From the NCBI RefSeq assembly GCF_009938205.1, contig NZ_AP019654.1:2508540-2572539 (forward strand): 64,000 bases of DNA, given 5' to 3'. Within the stretch, counting starts at the first letter, position 1. The number at the start of each line of letters is the position of its first letter. This document shows positions 20,633 through 31,658 of this stretch, piece after piece. The stretch is from Vibrio panuliri. GTDB taxonomy: Bacteria > Pseudomonadota > Gammaproteobacteria > Enterobacterales > Vibrionaceae. A program made the position numbers and the translations under genes. The notes beneath the pieces were generated by a model. That model did no database searches. It was not told where the DNA came from and saw only the letters and a list, made by a program, of their open reading frames with translations.

Positions 20633-21780
20633 AGTGACTTGTTCATTCCAATTAAGTTCAGTACCGCTTTCGCAGCTTGTTGGTCTGCATCTTTGCGAAT
20701 CCAATGGTGCATTTCGGTAAAGCGAGTCACCATTTCCTGCCCATGCTGACCAAGTAATTGCTCGACTTCATTACTCAAATTTTCTGGGGTACATGCTTCT
20801 TGAAGAAACTCTTTGACCAACTCTTCATCCGCCAAAATGTTAGGCAGAGAAACATACTTGGTTTTGAGCATGCGACGAGCCAAAAATGCAGTCAATGTAT
20901 TGACTTTGTAGCCAACGACCATTGGACGCTTGATCAACATGCATTCTAAAGCAACGGTACCGGATGCTAACATCACGGCATCTGAAGCTGTAATCACATT
21001 CTGAGCCGTGTCATCAATAAGCTTGAAGTCGAGCTCAGGTGCCGTAGCTTGCCACGCAGCTTCAAACTGCTCGCGGCGCTTCTGATTCACCACCGCAACA
21101 ACGAACCCTAAATCAGGGTATTTAGCATGAAGTAACTTGCAAGTTTGGATAAACGGCTCTGCCAACATTTTAAGCTCGCCACCTCGACTGCCCGGCAACA
21201 CAGCTAACCAGCGTTTGTCTTGTGCTAAACCCAAAAGGTTTCGGGCAGGAACTTTGTCTGACTCGAGAGGAATCGCATCGGCCAATGTATGACCAATAAA
21301 CTCACAAGGTACATTAAATTTATCGTAAAACGCTTTTTCAAATGGCAAAAACGCCAGCACTAAGTTGGTCGCTTTACCGATGCCAAAAATACGCTTCTGA
21401 CGCCAAGCCCATACCGATGGACTGACATAATGAACTGTTTTAATGCCCGCATTTTTTAAATCGAGTTCAAGACGCAAGTTGAAATCCGGCGCATCAATGC
21501 CGACAAACACATCTGGTGGGTTCGCGGTAAAATACTTTACCAGCTCAGCTTTCACTTTCAGTAAGCGAGGTAATCGACCAAGGACTTCGACCAGTCCCAT
21601 CACCGACAACTCTTCCATATCAAACAGAGAGTGACAGCCTTGAGCGATCATTTTAGGGCCACCAATACCAACAAATTCTGCATCAGGGTATTGCTGTTTG
21701 ATAGCTTTAATAAAGCCTTCGCCTAGGGTATCTCCTGATAATTCACCAGCCACAATACCGATCTTTAGAGGTCTTTCCAT
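20629..21780 (-). CDS. lpxB: Lipid-A-disaccharide synthase
   Basis: LpxB condenses UDP-2,3-diacylglucosamine with lipid X to form the lipid A disaccharide at the inner membrane. It has 383 residues (E. coli 382). The N-terminal [40 protein letters not shown] segment and [10 protein letters not shown] are hallmarks of this GT-B enzyme. A strong terminator-like hairpin (21809-21842) lies just upstream, between it and lpxA, which is not expected in a simple lpxA-lpxB operon. Confidence 0.97.
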   Translation of the reverse strand: MERPLKIGIVAGELSGDTLGEGFIKAIKQQYPDAEFVGIGGPKMIAQGCHSLFDMEELSVMGLVEVLGRLPRLLKVKAELVKYFTANPPDVFVGIDAPDFNLRLELDLKNAGIKTVHYVSPSVWAWRQKRIFGIGKATNLVLAFLPFEKAFYDKFNVPCEFIGHTLADAIPLESDKVPARNLLGLAQDKRWLAVLPGSRGGELKMLAEPFIQTCKLLHAKYPDLGFVVAVVNQKRREQFEAAWQATAPELDFKLIDDTAQNVITASDAVMLASGTVALECMLIKRPMVVGYKVNTLTAFLARRMLKTKYVSLPNILADEELVKEFLQEACTPENLSNEVEQLLGQHGQEMVTRFTEMHHWIRKDADQQAAKAVLNLIGMNKSL

Positions 21781-21808
21781 GGTAAAAATTTCCTCAGCTT
21801 AAAAACAC

Positions 21809-21842
21809 AAAAAGATCGCAGCTCAACACTGCGATCTTTTTA
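21809..21842 (-). terminator. Terminator-like hairpin between lpxA and lpxB
   Basis: Minus strand reads AAAAAGATCGCAG-TGTTGAG-CTGCGATCTTTTT and then GTGTTTTT. The stem has 13 bp including the A/T flanks, and a T tail follows. It lies 19 bases after the lpxA stop and 29 bases before the lpxB start. Confidence 0.85.
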
Positions 21843-21861
21843 AACTCAACTCGTCAATCGC

Positions 21862-22650
21862 TTAGCGAATAATGCCACGTTCAGTGGTTTCAAGCATCTT
21901 CAACATTGGCTCGACAGATGCCCACTCTTGCGCCATCTCAGCCAAAACTGGTTTCACTTCTTCCAAAGTTTTACCAGAGCGATAGATCTCTTTATACGCT
22001 TTTTGCAATGCACGTAACTCTGGCTTTTCAAAACCATTGCGCTTTAGCCCGACTAAGTTCAAGCCAAATGGAGAGGCGTGGTTACCTTGTGCAAGAACAT
22101 ATGGCAATACATCTTGCACAACCGCCGAGCAGCCGCCGATGTATGCATACGCACCAACGGTACAAAATGGGTGAATCGCAGACAACGCCATAACACCAGC
22201 GTAATCGCCAACGGTCACATGGCCGCCTAGAATTGCGTTGTTGCCAATGTGCGTATGATTGCCAACAATCACGTCATGGGCAATATGAGCATTTACGCAC
22301 AACAGGTTATCATCACCAATCACAGTAGTGGCTTTATCTTGTACCGTACCACGATGAATCTGCACCGCTTCGCGAATCACGTTACGATCACCAATCACCA
22401 CAGTGGTATCTTCACCGCCATACTTCTTATCTTGGTTTTCTTCACCAATCACAGCATGCGGAAAAATACGGTTGTCTTTACCGATAGTGGTGTGACCTTT
22501 GATCACCACATGCGACATAACTTCAGTGCCTTCACCAATCTCGACATTCGAGGTGATGTAAGTAAATGGTCCAACAGTAACATTGGCACCAATTTTCGCA
22601 CCTTCTTCAACCACCGCAACTGGGTGGATTTGAGCGGTTTCATGAATCAT
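21862..22650 (-). CDS. lpxA: UDP-N-acetylglucosamine acyltransferase
   Basis: LpxA adds the first 3-hydroxyacyl chain to UDP-GlcNAc, the first step of lipid A synthesis. The 262-residue protein is built of left-handed beta-helix hexapeptide repeats (for example IGANVT, IGEGTE and IGDRNV). The catalytic His lies in NAHIAHDVIVGNH, and a C-terminal helical domain ends the chain. It starts 3 bases after the fabZ stop, so fabZ and lpxA are one unit. Confidence 0.98.
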   Translation of the reverse strand: MIHETAQIHPVAVVEEGAKIGANVTVGPFTYITSNVEIGEGTEVMSHVVIKGHTTIGKDNRIFPHAVIGEENQDKKYGGEDTTVVIGDRNVIREAVQIHRGTVQDKATTVIGDDNLLCVNAHIAHDVIVGNHTHIGNNAILGGHVTVGDYAGVMALSAIHPFCTVGAYAYIGGCSAVVQDVLPYVLAQGNHASPFGLNLVGLKRNGFEKPELRALQKAYKEIYRSGKTLEEVKPVLAEMAQEWASVEPMLKMLETTERGIIR

Positions 22651-22653
22651 AGA

Positions 22654-23112
22654 TTAAAACTCTCGACGCGCACACTTAAGGTCTGCAGAACAAACCACTT
22701 CACCGTCTACTTTAGCTGAACAAGAGAAAGCTGCAATACCGCGGCGTTCTTTAACAAACTCAACTTCAATCACCAGTTGATCGCCAGGGGTCACTGGTTT
22801 ACGGAACTTCGCGTTGTCTACACTCGCGAAGTAGTACAATTCGTTACCTGAAGGAGCGCCAAAAGATTTGAACGCCAACAGGCCGGTAGCTTGAGCCATA
22901 GCTTCAAGAATCAGTACACCTGGGAATACAGGCAGTTGTGGGAAATGACCAGTAAACTGAGGTTCATTAACAGAAACGTTTTTAATCGCAGTCAGGTATT
23001 TTGCTTCTTGGAAATCTGTTACACGATCAATTAATAAGAATGGGTAGCGATGTGGTAACAGTTCCTGAATTTCAGTAATGTTCATCGTTTTCTTTTCTGT
23101 AGTCAAAGTCAT
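22654..23112 (-). CDS. fabZ: 3-hydroxyacyl-ACP dehydratase FabZ
   Basis: FabZ dehydrates 3-hydroxyacyl-ACP in fatty-acid elongation and competes with LpxA/LpxD for 3-hydroxymyristoyl-ACP. It is a 152-residue hot-dog-fold protein. [14 protein letters not shown] carries the catalytic His, and [20 protein letters not shown] carries the catalytic Glu and core helix. ATG 23112 has AGGA very close upstream. An internal ATG ten codons in is an alternative start, but the family length supports the longer form. Confidence 0.96.
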   Translation of the reverse strand: MTLTTEKKTMNITEIQELLPHRYPFLLIDRVTDFQEAKYLTAIKNVSVNEPQFTGHFPQLPVFPGVLILEAMAQATGLLAFKSFGAPSGNELYYFASVDNAKFRKPVTPGDQLVIEVEFVKERRGIAAFSCSAKVDGEVVCSADLKCARREF

Positions 23113-23142
23113 ATTCCTATTTTCAATGCTTAATTCAATCTA

Positions 23143-23227
23143 TATACCCAAGTAACCTCGAGATGTGAGTTTTCACGAGATGGGAGCGTGTTACTGATTC
23201 CGGCATCCTGAAAAGTCGCTTGGGTAT
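23143..23227. repeat. 85-bp palindromic intergenic element between lpxD and fabZ
   Basis: Its ends are perfect inverted arms, ATACCCAAG (near 23145-23152) and CTTGGGTAT (23219-23227), with internal TCTCG/CGAGA complementarity. Size and outer ends resemble the element at 42095-42184 (ATACTCAAGT... ACTTG...GTAT), so both are probably members of one miniature repeat family. The rest of the 23113-23338 gap holds the lpxD terminator. Confidence 0.7.
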
Positions 23228-23294
23228 CGTCGACTATTATACCCGAGTTCACCTCTGATGCTACGTTGATCAAGGTTCGCAGGGCTTTATAGAC

Positions 23295-23324
23295 AAAAAA
23301 GACCCGCCCTTTGCGAGTCTTTTT
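23295..23324 (-). terminator. lpxD terminator
   Basis: Minus strand AAAAAGACTCGC-AAAGG-GCGGGTCTTTTTT. The stem is interrupted by one mismatch and followed by a T tail, 14 bases after the lpxD stop. Confidence 0.82.
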
Positions 23325-23338
23325 ATAATACGTATTGA

Positions 23339-24370
23339 TTAAGAGTTACTGTGCTCTTCTAACTGTTTCTCAACCGCTTTAAGGCGCTTGTTCATCTCAT
23401 CAATTCGATGGACTCGAGTCGCTGTTTTTCGCCACTCTTTATTGGTTTGCAACGGAATACCTGATGAGTAGATGCCCTTCTCATCGATACTGCGCATTAC
23501 CATGCCCATACCAGTAATGGTAACACCATCAGCAATTTCAATATGGCCATTAATCACGCTTGCGCCACCGATAATACAGTACTTACCAATCTTAGTACTG
23601 CCAGCGACAATGGTACCACCCGCCATCGCTGTACCATATCCGATCTCTACATTGTGAGCGATCTGCATTTGGTTATCCAGAATGACATTGTCGGCAATCA
23701 CTGTGTCTTCTAAGGCACCGCGATCGATGGTAGTACAACCACCAATTTCAACACGGTTGCCTACGCGAACAGAACCCAGTTGAGGGATTTTAATCCACTC
23801 ACCTTTGTCATTTGCGTAGCCAAAACCATCGCTGCCAATAACCGTATTTGATTGGACAAGACAATCTGTACCCAGCTCAACATTATGGTAGATACTTACG
23901 TTCGCCCATAATTGCGTATTCGCACCAATCTTTGCCTGCTTACCAATAAAGCAGCCAGCACCGATCACTACGTTATCGCCAAGCTCAACGCCTTCTTCAA
24001 TTACGGCATTCGCACCAATTGATACGTTTTCACCGAGCTTAGCGCTTGGATCGATAACCGCTGATGGTGCAATACCTACAGCGGCCTTTGGTGTGGTATC
24101 AAGAGCTTGTGCTACCTTAGCAAAGGCAACATATGGATCATCAACAACGAGAGCATTTCCTTGGCACTGCTCAAGTTGAGCGGCTTTTACCATTACGACT
24201 GTCGCTTGGCACTCAGCTAAGTGCTTTGCGTATTTAGGATTAGACAGAAAGGTCACGTGACCTTGCTGCGCTTTATCCATCGGCGCGACCATGGTGACTG
24301 TCGCTGTCGCGTCACCATGTAATTCGCCCCCGGTAACTGTTGCCAATTCGGCTAATGTCAATGTCTTCAT
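23339..24370 (-). CDS. lpxD: UDP-3-O-(3-hydroxyacyl)glucosamine N-acyltransferase
   Basis: LpxD adds the N-linked 3-hydroxyacyl chain, the third step of lipid A synthesis. It has 343 residues (E. coli 341). The N-terminal uridine-binding domain ends near residue 100. A hexapeptide-repeat beta-helix follows ([22 protein letters not shown]). The catalytic His is in [17 protein letters not shown], and a C-terminal helix ([12 protein letters not shown]) ends the chain. It follows skp by 6 bases. Unlike the E. coli arrangement, a terminator and a repeat lie between it and fabZ. Confidence 0.97.
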   Translation of the reverse strand: MKTLTLAELATVTGGELHGDATATVTMVAPMDKAQQGHVTFLSNPKYAKHLAECQATVVMVKAAQLEQCQGNALVVDDPYVAFAKVAQALDTTPKAAVGIAPSAVIDPSAKLGENVSIGANAVIEEGVELGDNVVIGAGCFIGKQAKIGANTQLWANVSIYHNVELGTDCLVQSNTVIGSDGFGYANDKGEWIKIPQLGSVRVGNRVEIGGCTTIDRGALEDTVIADNVILDNQMQIAHNVEIGYGTAMAGGTIVAGSTKIGKYCIIGGASVINGHIEIADGVTITGMGMVMRSIDEKGIYSSGIPLQTNKEWRKTATRVHRIDEMNKRLKAVEKQLEEHSNS

Positions 24371-24376
24371 AAACGT

Positions 24377-24886
24377 CTATTTTAGTGCTTTGATTACGTC
24401 TTCAGAGATGTTGTACTCAGGTTTTGAGTATTGAAGCGCTGTGATATCGATAACCATATCGTAGCCTTTTTGCTCTGAAACTTCTTTTACTGCTTTTTGA
24501 ATCAGTTGGAATAGTTTAGCTTTTTCTTGCGCTTCGCGACGTGCAGAAGCTTGCTCAAGCGCCTGTGCTTTTACTTTGTATTTGCTGTCTAGCTGACCGA
24601 TCTCGATGCGGATTTTCTCCACTTCTTCCGCGCCAAGCAATTCGCCATCACGCTTTAGCTTTTCAATTTTGGTTTTCGCTTCTGCTTGAATCGCTTTTAG
24701 TTCATCGGCCTTGTCTTTGAACTCTTTTTGCATTTGCTGAAGTACGGCTTCACGCTGCGGGAGCTCTTGGAATACTTGTGCAGTATTGATGTAAGCAATT
24801 TTCTGTGCGGCTTCTGCTGCATGAGCAAAAAGAGAAGACGTCATTACTAAAAGGCCTAGGCCTGCCGCTTTAATCGTTTTATTCAC
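24377..24886 (-). CDS. skp: Periplasmic chaperone Skp (OmpH)
   Basis: Skp is a trimeric periplasmic holdase that carries unfolded outer-membrane proteins to BamA. From GTG 24886 the precursor has 169 residues with a signal peptide cut after AHA or AEA, so the mature chain starts near AQKIAYINTAQVF. Long charged helices (EFKDKADELKAIQAEAKTK) form the tentacles. The GTG has AAGGA 8 bases upstream and gives a normal Skp length. The longer frame to 25063 overlaps bamA and has no such support. Confidence 0.93.
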   Translation of the reverse strand: MNKTIKAAGLGLLVMTSSLFAHAAEAAQKIAYINTAQVFQELPQREAVLQQMQKEFKDKADELKAIQAEAKTKIEKLKRDGELLGAEEVEKIRIEIGQLDSKYKVKAQALEQASARREAQEKAKLFQLIQKAVKEVSEQKGYDMVIDITALQYSKPEYNISEDVIKALK

Positions 24887-24902
24887 TTGTAAATTCCTTA
24901 AA

Positions 24903-27305
24903 TTAGAAGGTTCGACCGATTGTGAAAGTGAAGAACTCTTCGTCATCACCTTCAAAACTTTCGATTGGTTTCGCGACTGAGAACACCAAAGGTCCCATCG
25001 GCGACATCCATTGTAAAGCCACACCGTAAGAAGCACGGTAGTTGGTTGGATCTGAATAGTCATAGTACAAAGGATCGCCTATATCACCTTTATATACGAA
25101 CTCGGTATCCCACACACTAGCAGCATCAACAAAGGCACTGGTACGAACTTGGCTGCGCACTTCCTCTGATGCAAATGGCGTTGGGAAAATCAATTCAAGA
25201 CTTGCTAATGCCACGGCGTTACCACCAACAGAGTCATCAGAAGTCACGATACAACCGTTGTTACCACATGATCCCGCTCGGTTAGTATAAACCGCGCGAG
25301 GGCCCACGGTATTTGAACGGAAACCACGCAAGCTGGTGAAGCCACCTGCATAATAGTTTTCATAGAATGGGAATAAATTATCATTCCCATCGGTTTTACC
25401 GTAGCCATTACCATACCCCAAACGACCGCGCATCAATAGCGAAAAGTCATGTTTCTTGGTCAACGGAATGTAATTTCGCACATCGTATTGCAGTTTGAAG
25501 TATTTCGCGTCAGAACCCGGCACCGTCATCATGTAAGAGGCACGTTGATAGTTACCAGCTGTTGGGAAGTAACCGCGGTTAAGGTTGTTACGCGTCCAAG
25601 ATAGGTTGATATCAAAATCGTTGGTTAAGATATCGCCTTCAGCTTGACCGATACTCTCTGCAAACTTACGCGCTTGATCATAAGACGGAACGTTACCGAT
25701 CTTGTTGTGCGTATAGCCTAAACCAAACTCAAAACGGTTGAGTTCATCAAATGGGAAGCCCCATGTCACTTCTGCACCGTAGCTTTCGTTGGTGTAGTCA
25801 ACAATACCTGCTTCAGATGCTTCGAATGTATTGAAGAAAACTTTACCGCCCATACTGACACCATCAAGGTTCCAGTAAGGATCGCGATACTCTAAGGTTA
25901 AGTTCTTGGAGTAGTCGTTCATCATCGCGCTGATACCAACGCGGTCACCAGTACCGGCAAAGTTGTCTTGTTGTAAACCAACTTGGAAGCTGACACCGGA
26001 TTCAGTACCGTAGCCAACACCAAAGTTAACGCTGCCTGAGTTGGCCTCTTTAACCTTGTAGACCAAATCAACTTGGTCATCACTACCAGGAACTCGCACG
26101 GTTTGCACATCGACCGTTTCAAAGAAACCAAGACGGTTTAAGCGCCCTTTACTGGTTTCAATCGCTTTTGAGTTCAGCCAACTGCCTTCCATTTGACGCA
26201 TTTCGCGACGTAACACTTCATCTTTTGTGGCGTTGTTACCCACAAAACGAATATCACGCACATAAACACGCTTACCCGGTTCAACATTAACCAGCAGCGA
26301 AACTTGTTTTGACTCGTCATCGAACTCTGGGATGGTGCGTACTTGCGGATAAGCATAGCCCGCCTCACCTAAAACTCGCTTAACGCCTTCTTCTAGTGCC
26401 GTGACAGCAGAGCCGTTATAAACTTCACCTGACTCAAAGGTAACTAGGCTCTCAAATTCCGCTTCTTTGCCAATTAAGTCACCACGGAACTTCACTTCAT
26501 CGACAGTGTACTGTTCACCCTCGTTAATGTTGAGCGTGATATAAACGCCTTTTTTATCAGGAGAAATAGAAACTTGTGTCGATGACACTTGGAACTTCAA
26601 GTAACCACGATCAAGGTAGTAAGAACGTAATGCTTCAATATCACCGGCGAGCACTTGCTTCTGATATTTGTCATCAGAAAGGAAGTTCCACCATGAGACG
26701 TTGGCATTCAAATTAAAGCGCGATATCAACTCTTCATCAGTGAAGACTTTATTACCAATAAAGTTAATCTGTTGAATCTTGGCTGACACACCTTCAGTAA
26801 AAACAAACTTCAGGTCAGTACGATTACGAGGCAATGGTGTGATAACCGCTTGAACCGTCGCATTGTATTTACCAACGCTATAGTAAAAGTCTTCCAGTCC
26901 CTTTTCGATGTTCGATAAAGAGGTACGGTCTAACGCTTCACCAACACGAATACCCGACGCATCTAGGTTCTGTTGCAGCTGCTCATCTTTGATTGAGCTG
27001 TTGCCTGAGAATGAAATGGTAGAAATGGTTGGTCGTTCCGTTACCTGAACCACCAACACATTATTGTCTCGTGAGACTTTGATATCTTCAAAGTTACCCG
27101 TTGAATATAGGGCACGGATGATCTCTGCAACATCTTGGTTACTGACGGTATCTCCGATACGAATCGGCATTTTGAGTAGCGCTGCACCTAACGCAACACG
27201 CTGCAAGCCTTCAATTTGAATGTCCTGCACAACAAAACCGTCTGCAGCTTGAGCAGAAACACTTGTTGCAAGTAGTGTTGCCAACAGAATTTTTTTCATC
27301 GCCAT
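24903..27305 (-). CDS. bamA: Outer-membrane protein assembly factor BamA
   Basis: BamA is the core insertase of the BAM complex. The 800-residue precursor has a signal peptide ending SAQA, five POTRA domains over about 20-420 and a C-terminal 16-strand barrel. The barrel contains the loop-6 motif as [13 protein letters not shown] (family R-G-F), and the chain ends in Phe (FTIGRTF), the beta-signal for outer-membrane insertion. It sits between rseP and skp. ATG 27305 and ATG 27299 are both possible starts. Confidence 0.97.
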   Translation of the reverse strand: MAMKKILLATLLATSVSAQAADGFVVQDIQIEGLQRVALGAALLKMPIRIGDTVSNQDVAEIIRALYSTGNFEDIKVSRDNNVLVVQVTERPTISTISFSGNSSIKDEQLQQNLDASGIRVGEALDRTSLSNIEKGLEDFYYSVGKYNATVQAVITPLPRNRTDLKFVFTEGVSAKIQQINFIGNKVFTDEELISRFNLNANVSWWNFLSDDKYQKQVLAGDIEALRSYYLDRGYLKFQVSSTQVSISPDKKGVYITLNINEGEQYTVDEVKFRGDLIGKEAEFESLVTFESGEVYNGSAVTALEEGVKRVLGEAGYAYPQVRTIPEFDDESKQVSLLVNVEPGKRVYVRDIRFVGNNATKDEVLRREMRQMEGSWLNSKAIETSKGRLNRLGFFETVDVQTVRVPGSDDQVDLVYKVKEANSGSVNFGVGYGTESGVSFQVGLQQDNFAGTGDRVGISAMMNDYSKNLTLEYRDPYWNLDGVSMGGKVFFNTFEASEAGIVDYTNESYGAEVTWGFPFDELNRFEFGLGYTHNKIGNVPSYDQARKFAESIGQAEGDILTNDFDINLSWTRNNLNRGYFPTAGNYQRASYMMTVPGSDAKYFKLQYDVRNYIPLTKKHDFSLLMRGRLGYGNGYGKTDGNDNLFPFYENYYAGGFTSLRGFRSNTVGPRAVYTNRAGSCGNNGCIVTSDDSVGGNAVALASLELIFPTPFASEEVRSQVRTSAFVDAASVWDTEFVYKGDIGDPLYYDYSDPTNYRASYGVALQWMSPMGPLVFSVAKPIESFEGDDEEFFTFTIGRTF

Positions 27306-27344
27306 ATTTGTTCTAGTTATTCCTTACTACAACCTTCATCCACT

Positions 27345-28703
27345 TTATAAGCGAGCAAAGTCGTTAAAAATCGCTACGGCCATAAGGGCAAATAGTATTG
27401 CGCCACCGAATCGGTAGCCCATTTCCTGTATCTTTTCAGGTACAGGACGTCGAATAATTGCTTCGATAGCAAAAAACAGCAGGTGACCACCGTCTAGCAT
27501 CGGTAATGGAACCAAGTTAATAATGCCAAGATTGACACTAATCAACGCCAAAAAGCCAAGGAAGTAAACCAATCCATAATCTGCGGTTGTTCCTGCGCCC
27601 TTAGCAATAGAGATAGGTCCACTTAAGTTATTTAAACCCACATCTCCCACCACCAGTTTTTTCAACATGGTGATGGTTAGGCCGATAACTTGACCGGTTT
27701 TATCTATCGCTTTGCCGATAGACTCAAATACACCAAATTGCAGATCGAATCGATAGTTTTCCGGCCATTCTGCGACTTCAGGAGCGATTCCAGCAAAGCC
27801 TATCTGAGAGCCATCTTTTAACTCTCTACTTTGTGGAGTCAAGATCACTTCCACAACGGCACCGTTTCGCAATACTTCGATATCGAGTGGCGAATTAGGA
27901 CTATTGCGTACCAACTCAACCAATTGCTGCCATTGCGAGATCGCTTGACCATCAATCGCGACAATCTTGTCACCCGCTAACAAGCCTGCGTCTTCACCCG
28001 CACCGCCTTCTGATATTGCTGCAAGCGTCGTGGAGATTGCTGGGGTATAGGGTGTAAAGCCTAATGCCGACATTGCCGATTGGCTATCAGGATCAAAACG
28101 CCAATCGCTAATATCAAACGTCAGTTGCTGCTCTACTCCAATACTATCAATTGGAGCCACTGACATGGTAAATGTCTGCTCACCAATATGAGAGACCAAT
28201 CGCATGTTGACCGATTCCCAATCCGCGGTTTTGACGCCAGAAACCGCTTTTAGTTCCATCCCACTTTCTAAACCTGCTTGTGCGGCAATAGAATGAGGCT
28301 GAACTTGACCTACGACTGGCTTCACTGCGGGTACGCCGATCAAAAAAACGAGCCAGTAGGCAAAAATCGCGAATAGGAAATTAAACGCAGGTCCCGCAGC
28401 AACAACTGCGGTTCGCTTCCACAACGGTTTTTTATCAAACGCGTACTGATGCATCTCTTGAGGAACATCATCGACGCGGCTATCAAGCATTTTGACGTAC
28501 CCACCGAGAGGAATCATGGCAATGGTGTATTCCGTGCCATCTTTGGCGACTTTGCGCCAAATTGCTTTGCCAAAACCTATCGAGAAACGCTCAACTTTTA
28601 CGCCGCAACGACGCGCGACCCAAAAATGCCCAAACTCATGCACTGCCACCAAAATACCAAGTGCGACAATAAATGAGATAAAGTTCCATACAATCCCAGT
28701 CAT
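27345..28703 (-). CDS. rseP: Site-2 protease RseP
   Basis: This intramembrane zinc protease performs the second cleavage of RseA to release sigma-E, and also clears signal peptides. It has 452 residues. The zinc motif is HEFGH at 22-26 in the first membrane span, and the third ligand is in [11 protein letters not shown] near residue 400. Two PDZ domains lie in the periplasmic region ([19 protein letters not shown] and [16 protein letters not shown]). Its start overlaps the dxr stop by four bases. Confidence 0.97.
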   Translation of the reverse strand: MTGIVWNFISFIVALGILVAVHEFGHFWVARRCGVKVERFSIGFGKAIWRKVAKDGTEYTIAMIPLGGYVKMLDSRVDDVPQEMHQYAFDKKPLWKRTAVVAAGPAFNFLFAIFAYWLVFLIGVPAVKPVVGQVQPHSIAAQAGLESGMELKAVSGVKTADWESVNMRLVSHIGEQTFTMSVAPIDSIGVEQQLTFDISDWRFDPDSQSAMSALGFTPYTPAISTTLAAISEGGAGEDAGLLAGDKIVAIDGQAISQWQQLVELVRNSPNSPLDIEVLRNGAVVEVILTPQSRELKDGSQIGFAGIAPEVAEWPENYRFDLQFGVFESIGKAIDKTGQVIGLTITMLKKLVVGDVGLNNLSGPISIAKGAGTTADYGLVYFLGFLALISVNLGIINLVPLPMLDGGHLLFFAIEAIIRRPVPEKIQEMGYRFGGAILFALMAVAIFNDFARL

Positions 28704-29908
28704 GCTCTGCGTCCACCAATAAAGTTCGTTGCCAGAGTGCGAGCCATCTTGTCGACCTCTAAAATGTCTTCCAAGCTATCACACTTTAGCTGTGCATTCA
28801 TCGAACAAATTCTTTCTGTCACCCAATTATTGACACGTGCAATATGAGTAAAGGGAATCACACGATTTAGAAACGCATCAACGGCCACCTCATTCGCGGC
28901 ATTAAGAGCGGTGGTCGCATGCTGCCCCATATAACAAGCATCAATGGCCAGTTTTAGACATGGATAACGTTGAAAGTCCGGCTCAAGAAATGTCAGTTCA
29001 CCCACTTTGGTGAAATCGAGAGGCTTAACTCCCGCGGTCACACGCTCTGGATAGGATAATGTCAACGCGATAGGGGTTGCCATATCCGGCTCACCGAGTT
29101 GCGCTAATGTCGAGCCATCTTTGTATTGCACCATCGAGTGGATCACCGATTGAGGGTGAATCAACACTTTTAGCTGCTCGCGGCTTGCATTAAACAACCA
29201 TTTAGCTTCGATGTACTCTAGCCCCTTGTTCATCATGGTGGCTGAATCTACCGAGATTTTCGGCCCCATTGACCAATTGGGATGGGCAATCGCCTGCTCA
29301 GGTGTCACTTGCTCGAGATCGGCTAAATTAGAATAGCGAAAAGGACCTCCCGATCCAGTCAGCAAGATATGCTCAATGCCATGCACGTTCAGATCGCAAT
29401 GACCTAAGTTAGTTTGAATATCGCTTGGCAAACACTGAAAAATGGCATTGTGCTCGCTATCAACTGGCAACAGTTCGGCACCGTATTGCTTAACGGCATC
29501 AACGAACAGTTGTCCTGACATGACCAAAGCTTCTTTGTTTGCCAGTAGAATACGTTTACCCGCTTTTACCGCTGCCATCGTTGGCATTAGGCCTGCCGCA
29601 CCCACAATCGCTGCCATCACCGTATCCACTTCATCCATCGACGAAACGTGACACATAGCTTCGATACCAGCCAATACTTGGGTATTTAAGTTCAGCGACT
29701 TCAGTTTAATCGTTAGCGCTTGCGCTGACTGCTCATCAGCCATTACCGCGTACTGAGGTTGCCACTTAACACATAACTGGGTCATCTTTTCTACATTCTG
29801 ACCGGCAGCTAAAGCAACAATTTTGAACTGTTCGGGGTTGTTTTCGATAACCTTCAAGGTACTGGCACCGATAGAGCCTGTTGCACCTAAAATTGTTAAT
29901 TTACGCAT
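28700..29908 (-). CDS. dxr: 1-deoxy-D-xylulose 5-phosphate reductoisomerase
   Basis: Dxr (IspC) makes 2-C-methyl-erythritol 4-phosphate, the committed step of the MEP isoprenoid pathway, using NADPH. It has 402 residues. The Rossmann motif [11 protein letters not shown] is at the N-terminus. [12 protein letters not shown] supplies the metal and substrate residues, and SGGPF and [19 protein letters not shown] are also visible. Its neighbours uppS and cdsA use isoprenoid or lipid precursors. Confidence 0.97.
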   Translation of the reverse strand: MRKLTILGATGSIGASTLKVIENNPEQFKIVALAAGQNVEKMTQLCVKWQPQYAVMADEQSAQALTIKLKSLNLNTQVLAGIEAMCHVSSMDEVDTVMAAIVGAAGLMPTMAAVKAGKRILLANKEALVMSGQLFVDAVKQYGAELLPVDSEHNAIFQCLPSDIQTNLGHCDLNVHGIEHILLTGSGGPFRYSNLADLEQVTPEQAIAHPNWSMGPKISVDSATMMNKGLEYIEAKWLFNASREQLKVLIHPQSVIHSMVQYKDGSTLAQLGEPDMATPIALTLSYPERVTAGVKPLDFTKVGELTFLEPDFQRYPCLKLAIDACYMGQHATTALNAANEVAVDAFLNRVIPFTHIARVNNWVTERICSMNAQLKCDSLEDILEVDKMARTLATNFIGGRRA

Positions 29909-29953
29909 AGCGAGAAACCGATAGTTAAGAGAGTGAGGTTAACCTCACTCTAC

Positions 29954-30799
29954 TTACGAGAATAAGAAATAAAGAAGAGCAAATACAGGGAAAGCCGCCG
30001 TTAAGCTATCAATTCGATCCAGCACTCCACCATGACCAGGAATGATATTGCCACTGTCTTTGATGCCCGATACGCGTTTAAACATACTTTCCACCAAGTC
30101 TCCTAAAACAGAGATAACAACGGTCGTCAACGTAATGACAACAAACGCAGCAAGGTTAGCAAACTGGATATCGAACCACTCAGCGGTACCCCAACCAACA
30201 AGCAGTGCAGTAAGGATACCACCGATTAAACCTTCAATAGTCTTGTTAGGGCTAACATGTGGTGCCATCTTACGTTGACCAAAGCTCTTGCCGGCGAAGT
30301 ATGCGCCACTGTCCGCAGCCCATACAATAAAACAGACATAAAGAACGAGTTTCGAGCCATGGTAAGGGTCGCTGGTCACGCCCTCTGCACGGAGCATAAT
30401 GATACTCCATAGGAATGGAAGCATGGTCAGCATGCCAAACAAGTGACGAAGTAGCTTAGAGTCTCGCCACAATGATGCCGACTTAGGATAGGTAATGGCT
30501 AAGCCACTGGAGAAAAGCCACCACACAAAGCCGATAACGAGTATGGCAAAGTGGCTGGCTGATAAATGATTAAGGCTGTACGCATCAAAAGGAATTAGAG
30601 CAAAACTTAGTCCGGTAACAGCTAGACTTGGTAGCAAAGCCACCATACGGTTATTCGTTTCGACAAATTGGGTCCACTCCCAAAAGCCAATCAAAGTAAC
30701 CACAGAAATTAGAGCGATAAATAGCGGCAAAGAGAGCTTAAAAATCGCTAAAATCACTAATGGAGCAAGAATCAGTGCAGTGATAATTCGTTGTTTCAA
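29954..30799 (-). CDS. cdsA: Phosphatidate cytidylyltransferase
   Basis: CdsA makes CDP-diacylglycerol, the precursor of all the main phospholipids, in the inner membrane. The 281-residue protein has about eight membrane spans. The family signature near the C-terminus is present, including KDSGNIIPGHGGVLDRID with the paired aspartates and the His-Gly-Gly segment. It lies 10 bases after uppS. Confidence 0.96.
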   Translation of the reverse strand: MKQRIITALILAPLVILAIFKLSLPLFIALISVVTLIGFWEWTQFVETNNRMVALLPSLAVTGLSFALIPFDAYSLNHLSASHFAILVIGFVWWLFSSGLAITYPKSASLWRDSKLLRHLFGMLTMLPFLWSIIMLRAEGVTSDPYHGSKLVLYVCFIVWAADSGAYFAGKSFGQRKMAPHVSPNKTIEGLIGGILTALLVGWGTAEWFDIQFANLAAFVVITLTTVVISVLGDLVESMFKRVSGIKDSGNIIPGHGGVLDRIDSLTAAFPVFALLYFLFS

Positions 30800-30809
30800 A
30801 CTTGAGTCC

Positions 30810-31565
30810 TTATTGGCATTCCATTAATGCTCTAACTTGCTCGCCAGTGCACCCGAAACGACGTTCACGTTCAATAAACCATGTAATAGCTTCAATTAAG
30901 CTATCTTCATTAAATTCAGGCCAGTAAATAGGAGTAAAGTAGATCTCGGCGTACGCAAGTTGCCAAAGCATAAAGTTGCTAATGCGGCACTCGCCACTGG
31001 TGCGGATCAAAAGGTCTACTTCCGGCAAATCTGCCATAGTGAGGTGCTGGGTAATCACACTCTCAGTGATCTCTTCCACCGAAAGATCACCTTGCTGAAC
31101 TTGTCGAGCAACCTGTTTGGCGGCCTCAGTAATATCCCATTTTCCGCCGTAGTTTGCGGCGATATTAATCACCATACCGCTGTTGTTAGCAGTGAGCGCT
31201 TCAGCTTGGGCTATTTTTTGTTGGAGACGTTGATTAAAACGACTGCTATCACCAATCACTCGTAAGCGAAGGCCATTTTTGTGTAGTCGTTTCACTTCTG
31301 TCGATAGGACAGTAATAAACAACTCCATCAAGACCCCTACCTCTTCTTCAGGTCGACGCCAGTTTTCACTGCTAAAAGCGAATAAGGTTACCGCTTTAAT
31401 CCCGAGACGAGCAGCCGTGGTAATGGTTTTTCTAACCGCAGCAACACCATTCTTGTGTCCAAAAACGCGGGGCTTGCCTTGCGCTTTCGCCCAACGGCCA
31501 TTGCCATCCATAATGATAGCGATATGTTTAGGGAGCAGTTCCGGTGAGAGTTGTGAATTTTGCAT
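30810..31565 (-). CDS. uppS: Undecaprenyl diphosphate synthase
   Basis: UppS extends farnesyl diphosphate by eight isoprenyl units in cis, giving the lipid carrier for cell-wall and O-antigen synthesis. It has 251 residues. The diphosphate-binding [11 protein letters not shown] near the N-terminus, [12 protein letters not shown] and [17 protein letters not shown] are family signatures. ATG 31565 gives the family length but has no clear ribosome binding site. The in-frame extension to 31595 is not typical. Confidence 0.96.
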   Translation of the reverse strand: MQNSQLSPELLPKHIAIIMDGNGRWAKAQGKPRVFGHKNGVAAVRKTITTAARLGIKAVTLFAFSSENWRRPEEEVGVLMELFITVLSTEVKRLHKNGLRLRVIGDSSRFNQRLQQKIAQAEALTANNSGMVINIAANYGGKWDITEAAKQVARQVQQGDLSVEEITESVITQHLTMADLPEVDLLIRTSGECRISNFMLWQLAYAEIYFTPIYWPEFNEDSLIEAITWFIERERRFGCTGEQVRALMECQ

Positions 31566-31605
31566 AGAGGTATTTAGGTAACAAGCAGGGGGCAAAGAGT
31601 AGCAT

Positions 31606-31642
31606 AAAAAAGCACTGCGCGCAGAGCACAGTGCTTTTTTTT
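31606..31642 (-). terminator. frr terminator
   Basis: Minus strand AAAAAGCACTGTG-CTCTG-CGCGCAGTGCTTTTTT, a long stem with a T tail, separates the rpsB-tsf-pyrH-frr group from uppS. Confidence 0.9.
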
Positions 31643-31658
31643 GAGGAAGGTTGAAGAA

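Noticed and set aside
22249..22719. 156-residue plus-strand open frame opposite lpxA and fabZ
   Set aside because: It is a shadow of highly conserved minus-strand genes, with an Asn/His/Thr-rich composition produced by reading the hexapeptide repeats backwards.
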